Positions 14,312-22,136 of a stretch of 34,980 nt of DNA are shown here, one piece after another; within the stretch, counting starts at the first letter, position 1; every line of letters starts with the position of its first letter. The stretch comes from Candidatus Shapirobacteria bacterium (GTDB lineage Bacteria > Patescibacteriota > Microgenomatia > UBA12405). Below the pieces are notes generated by a model. That model was not told the DNA's origin and made no database searches. It was given only the letters and a program-made list of their open reading frames with translations. Made by a program: the position numbers and the translations under genes. The DNA is taken from assembly GCA_003542615.1 (NCBI GenBank), contig DPKG01000005.1, forward strand, positions 96,293 to 131,272, written 5' to 3'.

Positions 14312-15282
14312 TCGATGGTTTCGATTTCGGGACGGGAATTATTACGGATGGTGATGGGGGCGATATTAGTATCGAGAATGGAGTTTTGACTTAGGGTGAG
14401 ACGGATAAGATGAGAGTGGGAAGTTTCGTAAGACCAGCTTTGGTCAAAAATAAAATTGCCAAGTGAATAAAAAATAGGCTTATCTTTATAAATTTCTGAG
14501 GGCTGAATGACATGGGGGTGGTGGCCATGAATAATATCGGCGCCGGCATCGATGAGACGATGGGCTAGATTAATCCGCCAGGTCTCGGCTTGGGGTAAGT
14601 ATTCGTTGCCCCAGTGGAGTGAAATGACAAGCCAGTCGACTTGATTGTTGTATTGGGAGATATCGGAAATAATTTGTTCAATTAGCTCTGATTGTGCGAT
14701 ATTGTTGGCTATACTTGGTGGATATGTTACCAAGTCATAACCCAAAAAACCGAAGCTAATGTTGTCGATGGTTTGAGTGGTAAATTTATAATCATCCTGA
14801 TGAGAGTAGTAAAAAGGGATTTGATATTGACTTAAAAAATCATAGGTTTGTTTGAGACCGCTTTGACCATAATTGAGGATGTGATTGTTGGCCAAGGTTA
14901 AGATGAATTTATTTTGAGAAAGTTGGGGTAAAAAACGTTTATCGCCACAAAAAGTGAAGGTACCGGTAAGACCTTCAGGACAGGGATCGGTAATAGGACT
15001 TTCGAGATTGGCGATATTTAGATCATTTTGTTGGAGCCAGGAAGCAACGCCGCCAAAACTCCAAGTAAAATCATTTTTAAGGCGAGCAGTAGATGTAATA
15101 TGACGACCGAGACCTAAATCACCGGCTAAGCCGATAATGGCTTGAGATGGTTTGGGTGTAGGGGTGGGGGTGTTAGATATATCGGGTTTGAATGATGAGA
15201 GAGGTGAGGTAAGCGAAAATTTGGGCCAAAAAAAGACAGTTAATAATGCCAAAAGGATTGGTATTATTAATAATTTTTTCAT
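14308..15282 (-). CDS. CapA/PgsA-family metallophosphoesterase-like protein, membrane anchored
   Basis: The 324-residue protein begins with a hydrophobic segment (MKKLLIIPILLALLTVFFW), followed by a threonine/proline linker (NTPTPTPKPS). The extracellular CapA domain then shows GLAGDLGLGRHI (metal site), LNIANLESPIT, ILTLANNHILNYG, ISLHWGNEY and IHGHHPHVIQ, all typical of this calcineurin-like family, and FYSLGNFIFDQ near the end. CapA proteins take part in poly-gamma-glutamate capsule production, but related genes are widespread without capsule loci, and no pgsB or pgsC is seen. ATG 15282 is preferred over an upstream TTG because a TATCAT lies five bases before it and it leads straight into the signal anchor. 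Confidence 0.87.
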   Translation of the reverse strand: MKKLLIIPILLALLTVFFWPKFSLTSPLSSFKPDISNTPTPTPKPSQAIIGLAGDLGLGRHITSTARLKNDFTWSFGGVASWLQQNDLNIANLESPITDPCPEGLTGTFTFCGDKRFLPQLSQNKFILTLANNHILNYGQSGLKQTYDFLSQYQIPFYYSHQDDYKFTTQTIDNISFGFLGYDLVTYPPSIANNIAQSELIEQIISDISQYNNQVDWLVISLHWGNEYLPQAETWRINLAHRLIDAGADIIHGHHPHVIQPSEIYKDKPIFYSLGNFIFDQSWSYETSHSHLIRLTLSQNSILDTNIAPITIRNNSRPEIETID

Positions 15283-15324
15283 AATTAATGATATCAAGGC
15301 TTAGAAAGAAAGTGAATTTTGGGT

Positions 15325-15330
15325 TAAACT
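15325..15330 (+). promoter_or_regulatory. Candidate leaderless promoter of the PEGA lipoprotein
   Basis: TAAACT-aggtac-ATG repeats the hexamer and spacing of the pilin promoter at 1637. Confidence 0.45.
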
Positions 15331-15336
15331 AGGTAC

Positions 15337-16158
15337 ATGTTAAGAAAGCTGGGTTTATTACTATCGGTGTCGATAATTTTGGGAGGATGTAGTCTGATCC
15401 CAAAAAAATCAGGAATTGAAGTAGTAAGCAATCCGAGCGCAAAAATTATTATCGGAGGAAAAGATGCCGGGATGACGCCATATAAAAATAATAGTCTAAA
15501 ACCGGGAGAAAATGAGATAAAAATCCAAACCATAGACGGCAAACAAGAATGGAGTAGAAAAATAAATTTGCAAAATTATACAACTACAGTCATTGAAAGA
15601 GATTTTGGGCCATTAAGTGAAAATTCGGGAGGATATGTATTATTTATGGAAAAGACGGGAGATCCGGAAAAAGCCGGAATAATCGTAAATTCAAATGTGG
15701 ATAAATCATCGGTTTTTATTGATGGAGAAATGAAAGGGTTTACACCGATGAAAATTGATAATATTGGCGAAGGTGACAAGGAGGTTCAGATATCTTTTCC
15801 CAGCTACAAATCAATTAATGTTTTTGTAAAGGCAACCAGAGGTTACAGACTGGTAATAGATGCAGAATTAGGGATAGATTCCGGTATAAATTTGACAGAT
15901 GAGTATGAAAAGACGATTGAAGAAGAAAATACTCTGAGCAATTTGACATCCCAAAAAAAGGTAAAAATACTGGATACTGAAACAGGATGGTTAAGAGTCA
16001 GAGCGACAGCATCGGGATCAGCCGGAGAAGTGGCAAGAGTAGAGCCGGGAGAGGAATATGCTTTGATAAGTGAACAGGACGGGTGGTATCAGATAGATTT
16101 GGGAGAATCAAAAATGGGATGGGTTAGCGCGAGTTATGCCGAGAAAGTTGGAGAGTAA
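15337..16158 (+). CDS. Lipoprotein with two PEGA domains and a C-terminal SH3 domain
   Basis: The 273-residue protein has a lipoprotein signal (LLLSVSIILGGC, lipobox Cys at residue 18). Two PEGA-type beta domains follow, one beginning GIEVVSNPSAKIIIGGKDAG with the TPYK turn, the second GIIVNSNVDKSSVFIDGEMKG with FTPMKI. A linker leads to a bacterial SH3 domain (LRVRATASGSAGEVARVEPG, then DGWYQIDL and GWVSASYAEKV). PEGA domains occur in surface proteins and SH3b domains often bind peptidoglycan, so a surface-anchored wall-binding or sensing role is inferred. The last 35 bp overlap the 3' end of the convergent transferase gene. Confidence 0.85.
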   Translation: MLRKLGLLLSVSIILGGCSLIPKKSGIEVVSNPSAKIIIGGKDAGMTPYKNNSLKPGENEIKIQTIDGKQEWSRKINLQNYTTTVIERDFGPLSENSGGYVLFMEKTGDPEKAGIIVNSNVDKSSVFIDGEMKGFTPMKIDNIGEGDKEVQISFPSYKSINVFVKATRGYRLVIDAELGIDSGINLTDEYEKTIEEENTLSNLTSQKKVKILDTETGWLRVRATASGSAGEVARVEPGEEYALISEQDGWYQIDLGESKMGWVSASYAEKVGE

Positions 16159-17185
16159 AACCAATGAAGACCAAAATTAAGCCGATAAAAACATAAAATT
16201 TTTGTTGACTGTTGAGATAGAGAGAGATAAACCCAAGAATAAAACTAAACATCCAATAGCAAATGGCGATTTGAGGGCGGGTAAGACCGTGTTTTAAGAG
16301 GCGATGATGTAGATGTTGTCCATCACCTAAATAAATCGGCTTGCCCTGTTTGAGCCGTCTTAGAATAACAAAAGCAGCGTCAATCATGGGAATACCTAAA
16401 AGAAGAATGACGGTGGCGAGTTTGGCACCTGATAAAATTGCCAGGATAGCTAAAAAGAAACCGGCTAAACTTTTGCCGCTATAGCCGGGCATCATCTGTT
16501 GGGGAAAAAAGTTGAAAGGTAAAAAACCTAAATAAGCTCCAGCGACAGAACCGGCCAAAATAATTACCGGCCATTGAGTAATATCGGAGGAATATTGCAG
16601 TCCTAAAATCCCGATAAATATAGCGGATATTGAGACAAAACCAGGAAGCTGTCCTTCAACACCATTGGCCCAGCCAACAATATTCATAGACCAAACTATC
16701 CAAAGGATGGCCAAAAGATCAGAAAGAATCCAAATAGTATGAGGGCCGAATAAATTGAAGGTAATTTGGGGGGTGGAAAGATTGATGACACCACCAAAAG
16801 GATTGGAAATATAGGCAATACCGATACCCGAACCAACAACAATTAAAGCTGATAGGATATTGGTAAGGAGTCTGAGTTTGGGAGAAATGTCTTTGATGTC
16901 GTCCCAAACACCAATCATCAAAACAGTAAAGGAAGCTAAAAGGATTCCAAAGAGATGTTTGTCTAGGGGTAAAAAAATTAAAGAAGTAATTAAGACACTG
17001 ATATATACGGGAATTCCCCCACCCCGGGGTACGGGACGGAGAGCGGTGGCATTTTGAGTTTTACGTTGTTTTTGTTGGGGGTCTTCAATCCATCCGCGTT
17101 TGATAAAATAATTTTTGGTAATAGGAGAGAGAAAAAGAGAAATTAAACTGGAAATAAAGATGGCGGCAATGAAATTAAAAATCAT
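16124..17185 (-). CDS. MraY/WecA-family polyprenyl-phosphate sugar-1-phosphate transferase
   Basis: This polytopic membrane enzyme (353 residues, about ten hydrophobic segments) transfers a sugar-1-phosphate from a UDP-sugar to the polyprenyl phosphate carrier, the first step of lipid-linked glycan assembly. Visible motifs are VPRGGGIPVY after the first loop, GVWDDIKDISPKLRL with the Asp pair, WANGVEGQLPG in place of the usual NxxDGxDG, IPMIDAAFVILRRL, and GDGQHLHHRLLKHG, the HHR motif of the WecA/TagO branch. The wecA-like branch is more likely than mraY because of that motif. It is last in a tight minus-strand run with a small membrane gene and a GT39 gene, spaced 0-3 bp. Confidence 0.9.
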   Translation of the reverse strand: MIFNFIAAIFISSLISLFLSPITKNYFIKRGWIEDPQQKQRKTQNATALRPVPRGGGIPVYISVLITSLIFLPLDKHLFGILLASFTVLMIGVWDDIKDISPKLRLLTNILSALIVVGSGIGIAYISNPFGGVINLSTPQITFNLFGPHTIWILSDLLAILWIVWSMNIVGWANGVEGQLPGFVSISAIFIGILGLQYSSDITQWPVIILAGSVAGAYLGFLPFNFFPQQMMPGYSGKSLAGFFLAILAILSGAKLATVILLLGIPMIDAAFVILRRLKQGKPIYLGDGQHLHHRLLKHGLTRPQIAICYWMFSFILGFISLYLNSQQKFYVFIGLILVFIGFTLQLSRHNSR

Positions 17186-17566
17186 TTAGGTAAGAAGGGA
17201 AATAATTTGAAAAAGAGTAACAAGACTGAGAATAGAAATTACTAAGGAAGAAACGACTAAAAGTTTGGAGAGAAGGGTGGTTTTGGAAAAAATTGTGGCG
17301 GCAAGGAGGTTGTTTATCAGACTAAAGACAATAGAAAAAGTGGGAAGAAAGAAAAGCTGACTGGCTGGGGCAAGTTGTGGTTCTCCCCATGGTAAGGAAT
17401 AAAAAAGAGGTACTTGAGGAGGGAGATCATTAAACTTGTAGATTAAAAGAACTATTTGAACGGTAATAATTAGTAAATTTGAACGCAGAACCTGACTATT
17501 ATTTTTTTGTTGCCAGAATTTACCCAAATTACCAAGGCTGTGGGAAATGTTTTCTAAAAGAGACAT
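17186..17566 (-). CDS. Small integral membrane protein, 126 aa
   Basis: Three hydrophobic segments are seen, near residues 29-43, 70-92 and 98-124. Between the first two lies FNDLPPQVPLFYSLPWGEPQLAP, which resembles the proline-rich loop of DUF1648-type membrane proteins, though I would not assign the family firmly. It sits between the GT39 gene (3 bp upstream) and the sugar-phosphate transferase gene (no gap), so it is part of the same operon and may support that pathway. Function unknown. Confidence 0.65.
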   Translation of the reverse strand: MSLLENISHSLGNLGKFWQQKNNSQVLRSNLLIITVQIVLLIYKFNDLPPQVPLFYSLPWGEPQLAPASQLFFLPTFSIVFSLINNLLAATIFSKTTLLSKLLVVSSLVISILSLVTLFQIISLLT

Positions 17567-17568
17567 AA

Positions 17569-19059
17569 TTATCTGAGCCGATAAAGGTTGATTTGGCCAA
17601 ATTGATGGTCGAGAAAATAATAGCGACGAATAAAATCATCCAATTCAGGAAAGGGACGGTTGGCCATTGGGTAATAGAGAATGTATGATGGAGTGTAAAT
17701 TTTGAGACTGTCTAATGTCTCAAAATAACCATTAAAATCGACGACATGATAGGCAACAGTAAAACGACCGGTGGGGAGGGTGTCAGTGAGAACATAAATA
17801 AATGGATGGTCTCCCCAAACGAATATTCGGTCACCGGGAGAGACTTTATCTTTGAGATAATTTGCGATTTCTAAATCCTGATTGACACCGGGACTAAAGC
17901 TTTGGTTGTAAGCTGTTTGATCTTTTTGTTTAAAAATAAAAGAATAAAAGTTTTGGTAGTATTTGATGACAGGGTAGCTATAAAAATCGTATTTTTTAAA
18001 AATAAATAAAGTAAAGAGGAAAAAGAAAACAGGCAGTAGTTTTTGTTTGATTGGAGAGGTAAGAAAAAAGGCAAAGAGGATGACTAAAGGAGGAAGGATT
18101 TGAATAAGATAGTGAGGGTATGGACGGGTAGAAAGAGTAGATCCAAAGAGAGTGGCAGCAAGCCAAAGACTAGTGAAATAAAGTTTGTTTTCAATGAGGC
18201 GATAACGGTTTAAGAAAAATAGTACCAACCAAGCAATGAGAAGTAGAATTCCACGGATAAGGATTCCTCCCTGAGTAGCAGAACCGGAGTGGGTACCGGT
18301 GGTCCAGGAACTGAGATAGGAAAAATTTTGTAAAAGCGAAGCGTTAAGATACTCCGGGAAAGCGCCACCTAAGTAATAATAGACACCCAGGATAATAATT
18401 GGGGTGACAAAACCCAAAATTAAGAGAGAGGAATAATGAAGACTTTGGATAAATTTTTGGGGAGAAAAATTAATTTTAGGTAATAAATCAAGAGAGGAGG
18501 AAATGAGCCAAAAGATTAGAAAGGCGATTTCGATAAAGACGGGAATTTTGATAATTAAGGCTATTCCCAAAAGCAAACCAGCAGTCAGAAAATCAAAACC
18601 GGAACGGGGTTTGAGGACCAGATAAACACCAAGAATGGTGGGAAGCAACATAAATACTTCTGCATTGGCAATATTACCTTCAAAGGTAGGAACTGAGGTA
18701 ATAATTAAAAATAAAAAGGTGCTAAGTTTAACGATATTTTCATTTTGGACTAGCTGTTTGATCAGGCGGTAAAAAAAATAAATCGTTGGAATCATAAGTA
18801 GGCTTAGAAGCAAACGGAAACCAAATACATTTTGTGACAGAGCGGCGGCATAATAAAGGAGAGGTGGTTTGTTGTCGTGGATATCGCGATAAAGAAGTAA
18901 GCCTTTTCTAATGGCTTGACCGAGTACTAAATAAATACCTTCATCACCGTACCAATTGGGTTCGTAAAGACTGGGGACTCTAAGTAAGATAAAAAAAAGT
19001 ACTGATATTAGCCAAAAATTACGAAAAAAAACAGTTTTTAGTTTTAAAAACAGGTTCAT
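17569..19059 (-). CDS. GT39-type membrane glycosyltransferase (PMT/ArnT-like)
   Basis: The 496-residue protein has about eleven transmembrane segments. The first periplasmic loop is NWYGDEGIYLVLGQAIRKG, with the acidic pair (Asp-Glu) that is catalytic in GT-C enzymes, followed by DIHDNKPPLLYY, another family hallmark. A C-terminal soluble domain follows (GDRIFVWGDHPFIYV onward). Such enzymes move a sugar from a polyprenyl-phosphate donor to a protein, lipid or glycan acceptor outside the membrane. The acceptor is unknown. A TAAAAT box lies nine bases before the ATG. It is first in the three-gene run ending with the polyprenyl-phosphate transferase, consistent with lipid-linked sugars as donor. 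Confidence 0.88.
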   Translation of the reverse strand: MNLFLKLKTVFFRNFWLISVLFFILLRVPSLYEPNWYGDEGIYLVLGQAIRKGLLLYRDIHDNKPPLLYYAAALSQNVFGFRLLLSLLMIPTIYFFYRLIKQLVQNENIVKLSTFLFLIITSVPTFEGNIANAEVFMLLPTILGVYLVLKPRSGFDFLTAGLLLGIALIIKIPVFIEIAFLIFWLISSSLDLLPKINFSPQKFIQSLHYSSLLILGFVTPIIILGVYYYLGGAFPEYLNASLLQNFSYLSSWTTGTHSGSATQGGILIRGILLLIAWLVLFFLNRYRLIENKLYFTSLWLAATLFGSTLSTRPYPHYLIQILPPLVILFAFFLTSPIKQKLLPVFFFLFTLFIFKKYDFYSYPVIKYYQNFYSFIFKQKDQTAYNQSFSPGVNQDLEIANYLKDKVSPGDRIFVWGDHPFIYVLTDTLPTGRFTVAYHVVDFNGYFETLDSLKIYTPSYILYYPMANRPFPELDDFIRRYYFLDHQFGQINLYRLR

Positions 19060-19098
19060 GCTTAATTGATTTTATCATTAAATTTTGTGGTCACCGGA

Positions 19099-20619
19099 CT
19101 ATACTTTCTTGTTGGTTGTCTTGTATTCAAGTCTTTTACCTAACATCAATCGGGTATGAGAATGTAGTCCGGGGATAACTGACATAGTCAGAGTGGCCAG
19201 GGGCATGAATGGCCACTGGAGGAGATTTTTGATGGCGTTTTTGAAATTTTTATCTGCGGTGGGAGGACGAAGTTTCCAATCCAGAATAATCAGGGCAAAA
19301 AGAGGAATGAGACACAGAGTAAGGATAAAATTGGAAATACGGGGAAGATTATAACCAAAAGCAGTTTGAAAAAATTTTGGGTTGAGGATAGCCGGTAAAC
19401 TGGTGCCGAGAGTAAGAATAAACCAATTTGAAGACCAGATAAAATGAGTTTCGATTAGTTTAAAAATTCGAAGGGATCTGGTAACGATAGGGATTTCGGT
19501 ATGGACCCTAGCTTGTTCGATAGCATAGGGAATATCGGTGGCACCCCAGGCATGGCGGACACATTGATTGTAGCGGTTTTTGAGGGCGTCAAAATAGTTT
19601 TTACCGCTGGGAGCATCGACAACTGTGGGCAGAAAGATGGGATTTACTGAAGTTTTACCTCCGGTGGCAAAAAAACTTTGGAGAAAGATATGCCAGTCTT
19701 CGGGAATCATGTCAGGATCCCAATAACCAATTTTATCAATCAGATAGAAAGAGGAGGAATAACAAGAATAATTAAAAAATAAACCATCGGGTTCCTGAAT
19801 ATTGGCAATGTGAATAACATTACCGAGGGTACCGATAATTCTGATGGGAGCCGGAACCTGATCAATATTGTGATGCCAAAATATGGGAGATTGCCAAAAT
19901 TTAAAATAACGTTTGGGATCCTGAGCATAAAAATAAGTGAGAGCAGAAAAATATTTTGGATTGAAAATAGTATCAACATCGCAGGAAGTTAAGGTAAAGT
20001 TTTTGATGTCAAATTTGTTTTTCTGAATAAATTCTTTTTTGAAATGACGGGCGGCCCAGGCTTCATTGGTGTGCTTGCCGGCAATTTCTCCGGGAAGATC
20101 GGCAGGATGGTCCGTGAAAGTCAGACTGCCAAAGACATCTTGGTATTTTTTGGAAAAGTAATCAATGGTGATTTGGTTGTTTTGCTGTCCTGCTCTTTGC
20201 TCCTGACCAATGACAACATGAAGTTTTTTGGTATCAAAATTAATTTGAGCGGCCAAACTACCAACAGCCATTTCGATAATTTCGAGGGGTTCTTTATAGG
20301 AGGAGATTATAATGACATGGTTAATATCGCGGTATTTAAGCCAATCGGCTCTAAAATCCTGATTAAATTGTAAAGACCAATCGGTGTTTTGACTACGTTG
20401 GATTTTGTAATAGCCGATGATGGCAAAAAAGGCGGACTTGAATGACTGGTAGAGCCAGTAAATTAGAAAAGCGATAACGAAGTAGGCAACCAGACGGGGA
20501 ACTAAAAAAGAACCCCAAATTGGAAAACTAATGGTAACCCAGGCAAAAATACCAGGTATCATCTCCCAGATACGATATATCTTTGAGTTCTTATTCATGA
20601 TGTGGATGGAATTGGGCAA
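19099..20619 (-). CDS. GT2-family membrane glycosyltransferase
   Basis: This large inverting glycosyltransferase has two N-terminal membrane helices (about 20-60), a cytosolic GT-A domain and two or three C-terminal helices (about 400-450). Domain landmarks are HVIIISSYKEP, the DxD site LTSCDVDTIF, MIPEDWHIFLQ with the catalytic ED, and QCVRHAWGATD in place of QxxRW. The pattern is that of processive or lipid-linked sugar synthases; the product is unknown. The start is uncertain: TTG 20619 (506 aa) lies seven bases after a TATAAT and would be leaderless, while ATG 20598 (499 aa) lacks a Shine-Dalgarno. I report the longer form. It may share a transcript with the GT39 gene 39 bp downstream. 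Confidence 0.87.
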   Translation of the reverse strand: MPNSIHIMNKNSKIYRIWEMIPGIFAWVTISFPIWGSFLVPRLVAYFVIAFLIYWLYQSFKSAFFAIIGYYKIQRSQNTDWSLQFNQDFRADWLKYRDINHVIIISSYKEPLEIIEMAVGSLAAQINFDTKKLHVVIGQEQRAGQQNNQITIDYFSKKYQDVFGSLTFTDHPADLPGEIAGKHTNEAWAARHFKKEFIQKNKFDIKNFTLTSCDVDTIFNPKYFSALTYFYAQDPKRYFKFWQSPIFWHHNIDQVPAPIRIIGTLGNVIHIANIQEPDGLFFNYSCYSSSFYLIDKIGYWDPDMIPEDWHIFLQSFFATGGKTSVNPIFLPTVVDAPSGKNYFDALKNRYNQCVRHAWGATDIPYAIEQARVHTEIPIVTRSLRIFKLIETHFIWSSNWFILTLGTSLPAILNPKFFQTAFGYNLPRISNFILTLCLIPLFALIILDWKLRPPTADKNFKNAIKNLLQWPFMPLATLTMSVIPGLHSHTRLMLGKRLEYKTTNKKV

Positions 20620-20626
20620 GTGGTTT

Positions 20627-20632
20627 ATTATA
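20627..20632 (-). promoter_or_regulatory. Extended -10 promoter of the GT2 gene
   Basis: CTTGCTATAATAAA contains TGC-TATAAT, the same extended -10 as the 16S and tRNA promoters. It lies seven bases before TTG 20619 and back to back with the promoter of the divergent nucleotidyltransferase gene. Confidence 0.55.
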
Positions 20633-20655
20633 GCAAGATGAAAGGAATATTGGAT

Positions 20656-20661
20656 TAAAAT
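20656..20661 (+). promoter_or_regulatory. Candidate leaderless promoter of the nucleotidyltransferase gene
   Basis: TAAAAT-ataata-ATG has the six-base spacing seen at other unit starts; a TATAAT overlapping the spacer is too close to the ATG to be the -10. Confidence 0.4.
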
Positions 20662-20667
20662 ATAATA

Positions 20668-21438
20668 ATGTCTTTAAAGATATCTGTGAAGAAAAGCTTG
20701 GAGTATGCCCAAAAATATGGAAGTGTTTTGACTTTATCTCAATTGGAAGAAAGACTAATTGGATCAAAAAGACGGAGTCATGCTGAAATAATGAAGGTGG
20801 CTAGTACTTTTGGAATAAAGAGTGGGAAGGGAATAAATAAAATCAGTAAAAAAAAGATAAGGAAAGCCAGACAATTTGTAAAAAAAATACTTGATAATTA
20901 TGAAGATGTTTTAATGGTAGGAATAACAGGTTCAGTAGCCGCCGGAAGTGCAAAAGAAAACGACGATATTGATTTGTTGATAATTACTAAAAAGCAAAGA
21001 TTGTGGGTGGTAAGGTTAATGTTGAAAATTGAATTGATTAGAAGACGAATCCCCCACCGAAGATGGAACGGTAAGGAAGTCGGAGATGAATATTGTTTGA
21101 ATTTGTGGTTGGATGAAGCTAACTTGAAAATTCCAAAGGATAAAAGAAACATAAGAAATGCAATGGATTTGGTAATGATGAGGCCAATTTTGAATAAAAA
21201 CGATCTTTATGAAAAATTTATGAAAAAAAATATTTGGGTTGGCAAGTATGTTAATACCGGATATAGCAATAAAATGAAGAGATTAATAAAAACAAAATAT
21301 ATTGATAGTAAAACAGAGGCAAGAAAGCCGGATTGGCTAAATTTTTTTTGTTATATGGGACAGAGAATGTTTATGCTACCTAAAATTAAAAAAGAAAGGG
21401 TAAGTTTGGGATCAGCGTTCTTTCATCCGGATGGGTAA
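20668..21438 (+). CDS. Nucleotidyltransferase-fold protein (NTP_transf_2-like)
   Basis: The 256-residue protein has a basic helical N-terminal region (residues 1-80) that resembles a helix-turn-helix or RNA/DNA-binding part. A minimal nucleotidyltransferase core follows: MVGITGSVAAGSAKENDDIDLLII, with Gly88-Ser89 and the metal-binding Asp100 and Asp102. The rest (SKDKRN-like linker, MMRPILNKNDLYEKFM) is lysine-rich and soluble. Such folds attach nucleotides to sugars, antibiotics, proteins or RNA, or act in toxin-antitoxin pairs; no partner is obvious, so function is not assigned. It lies between divergent GT2 and a DUF5667-like gene. Its own leaderless-type promoter suggests independent expression. 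Confidence 0.75.
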   Translation: MSLKISVKKSLEYAQKYGSVLTLSQLEERLIGSKRRSHAEIMKVASTFGIKSGKGINKISKKKIRKARQFVKKILDNYEDVLMVGITGSVAAGSAKENDDIDLLIITKKQRLWVVRLMLKIELIRRRIPHRRWNGKEVGDEYCLNLWLDEANLKIPKDKRNIRNAMDLVMMRPILNKNDLYEKFMKKNIWVGKYVNTGYSNKMKRLIKTKYIDSKTEARKPDWLNFFCYMGQRMFMLPKIKKERVSLGSAFFHPDG

Positions 21439-21471
21439 AAATCAAGTAAAAATTGTAAGAAATTTTTTTGA

Positions 21472-21477
21472 TAGAAT
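21472..21477 (+). promoter_or_regulatory. Candidate leaderless promoter of the DUF5667-like/PBP unit
   Basis: TAGAAT-gggtc-ATG places the hexamer five bases before ATG 21483. It supports that ATG over the in-frame TTG at 21468, which overlaps the box. Confidence 0.4.
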
Positions 21478-21482
21478 GGGTC

Positions 21483-22136
21483 ATGGTTGCCCCTAATTCA
21501 TCGGAGAAGTTATGGAACATAATCTACGCATTTTTTGCAGTGAATATTGGGATATTGGTTTTGTTTGTTTCGGTCAGCCGGGCATCTTTAAATATTTTAG
21601 CCCAGGAAAGCAATGAAGGTAAAATAGCGGTAAAAACGGTAAATTTAAAGACAGTTCAAGCAGATGGAGCCGTGATTGATTATACTTACAAGCTGCCGGA
21701 GGTGAATATGTTGCCTAGTCAAACCTTTTATGGATTCAGAAAAGTTAGAGATTGGATGTGGTTATTTTTTAGTCGGGGTGACTTGAACAAAGCTAAAATT
21801 TCTTTGGTATTGGCAGATAAAAAAATGTCAGAGGTAATGGAGTTGGCTAATAAAGATTTTGCCCCCAATAATGGCAGATTGATAATTGAGGCTGGTCAGG
21901 AAGCACTTGACAGACTAAAATATACTGATAATCTAATTTCTCAGTCAACTCAAAATGCGGATGAGTGGAGACAATTACATAAGCAATGCTATACGGCCGG
22001 TTTGGCTTATGTGGCAGTAATGAGCAAATTAGGCAATAATATGGGAGAATATACTCCTGATTTAAATGAATTAATGAATGAAATAAATGTCTGGAATGAA
22101 AAACAAAAAGAAGACCAAGAAGGTATGGAAATTTAA
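21483..22136 (+). CDS. Membrane-anchored DUF5667-like protein
   Basis: The 217-residue protein has one N-terminal membrane anchor (about residues 10-35) and an extracellular helical domain. The segment MLPSQTFYGFRKVRDWMWLFFSRGDLNKAK, followed by a heptad-like helix with ADKKMSEVMELANKD, follows the DUF5667 pattern (LPxxxFYxxK...ExxxL, then AExRLxEa). The function of this domain is not known; it is often found on proteins of the outer face. It precedes the two penicillin-binding proteins and overlaps the first by 50 bp, so it may be an accessory of wall synthesis. Family call is moderate. Confidence 0.65.
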   Translation: MVAPNSSEKLWNIIYAFFAVNIGILVLFVSVSRASLNILAQESNEGKIAVKTVNLKTVQADGAVIDYTYKLPEVNMLPSQTFYGFRKVRDWMWLFFSRGDLNKAKISLVLADKKMSEVMELANKDFAPNNGRLIIEAGQEALDRLKYTDNLISQSTQNADEWRQLHKQCYTAGLAYVAVMSKLGNNMGEYTPDLNELMNEINVWNEKQKEDQEGMEI

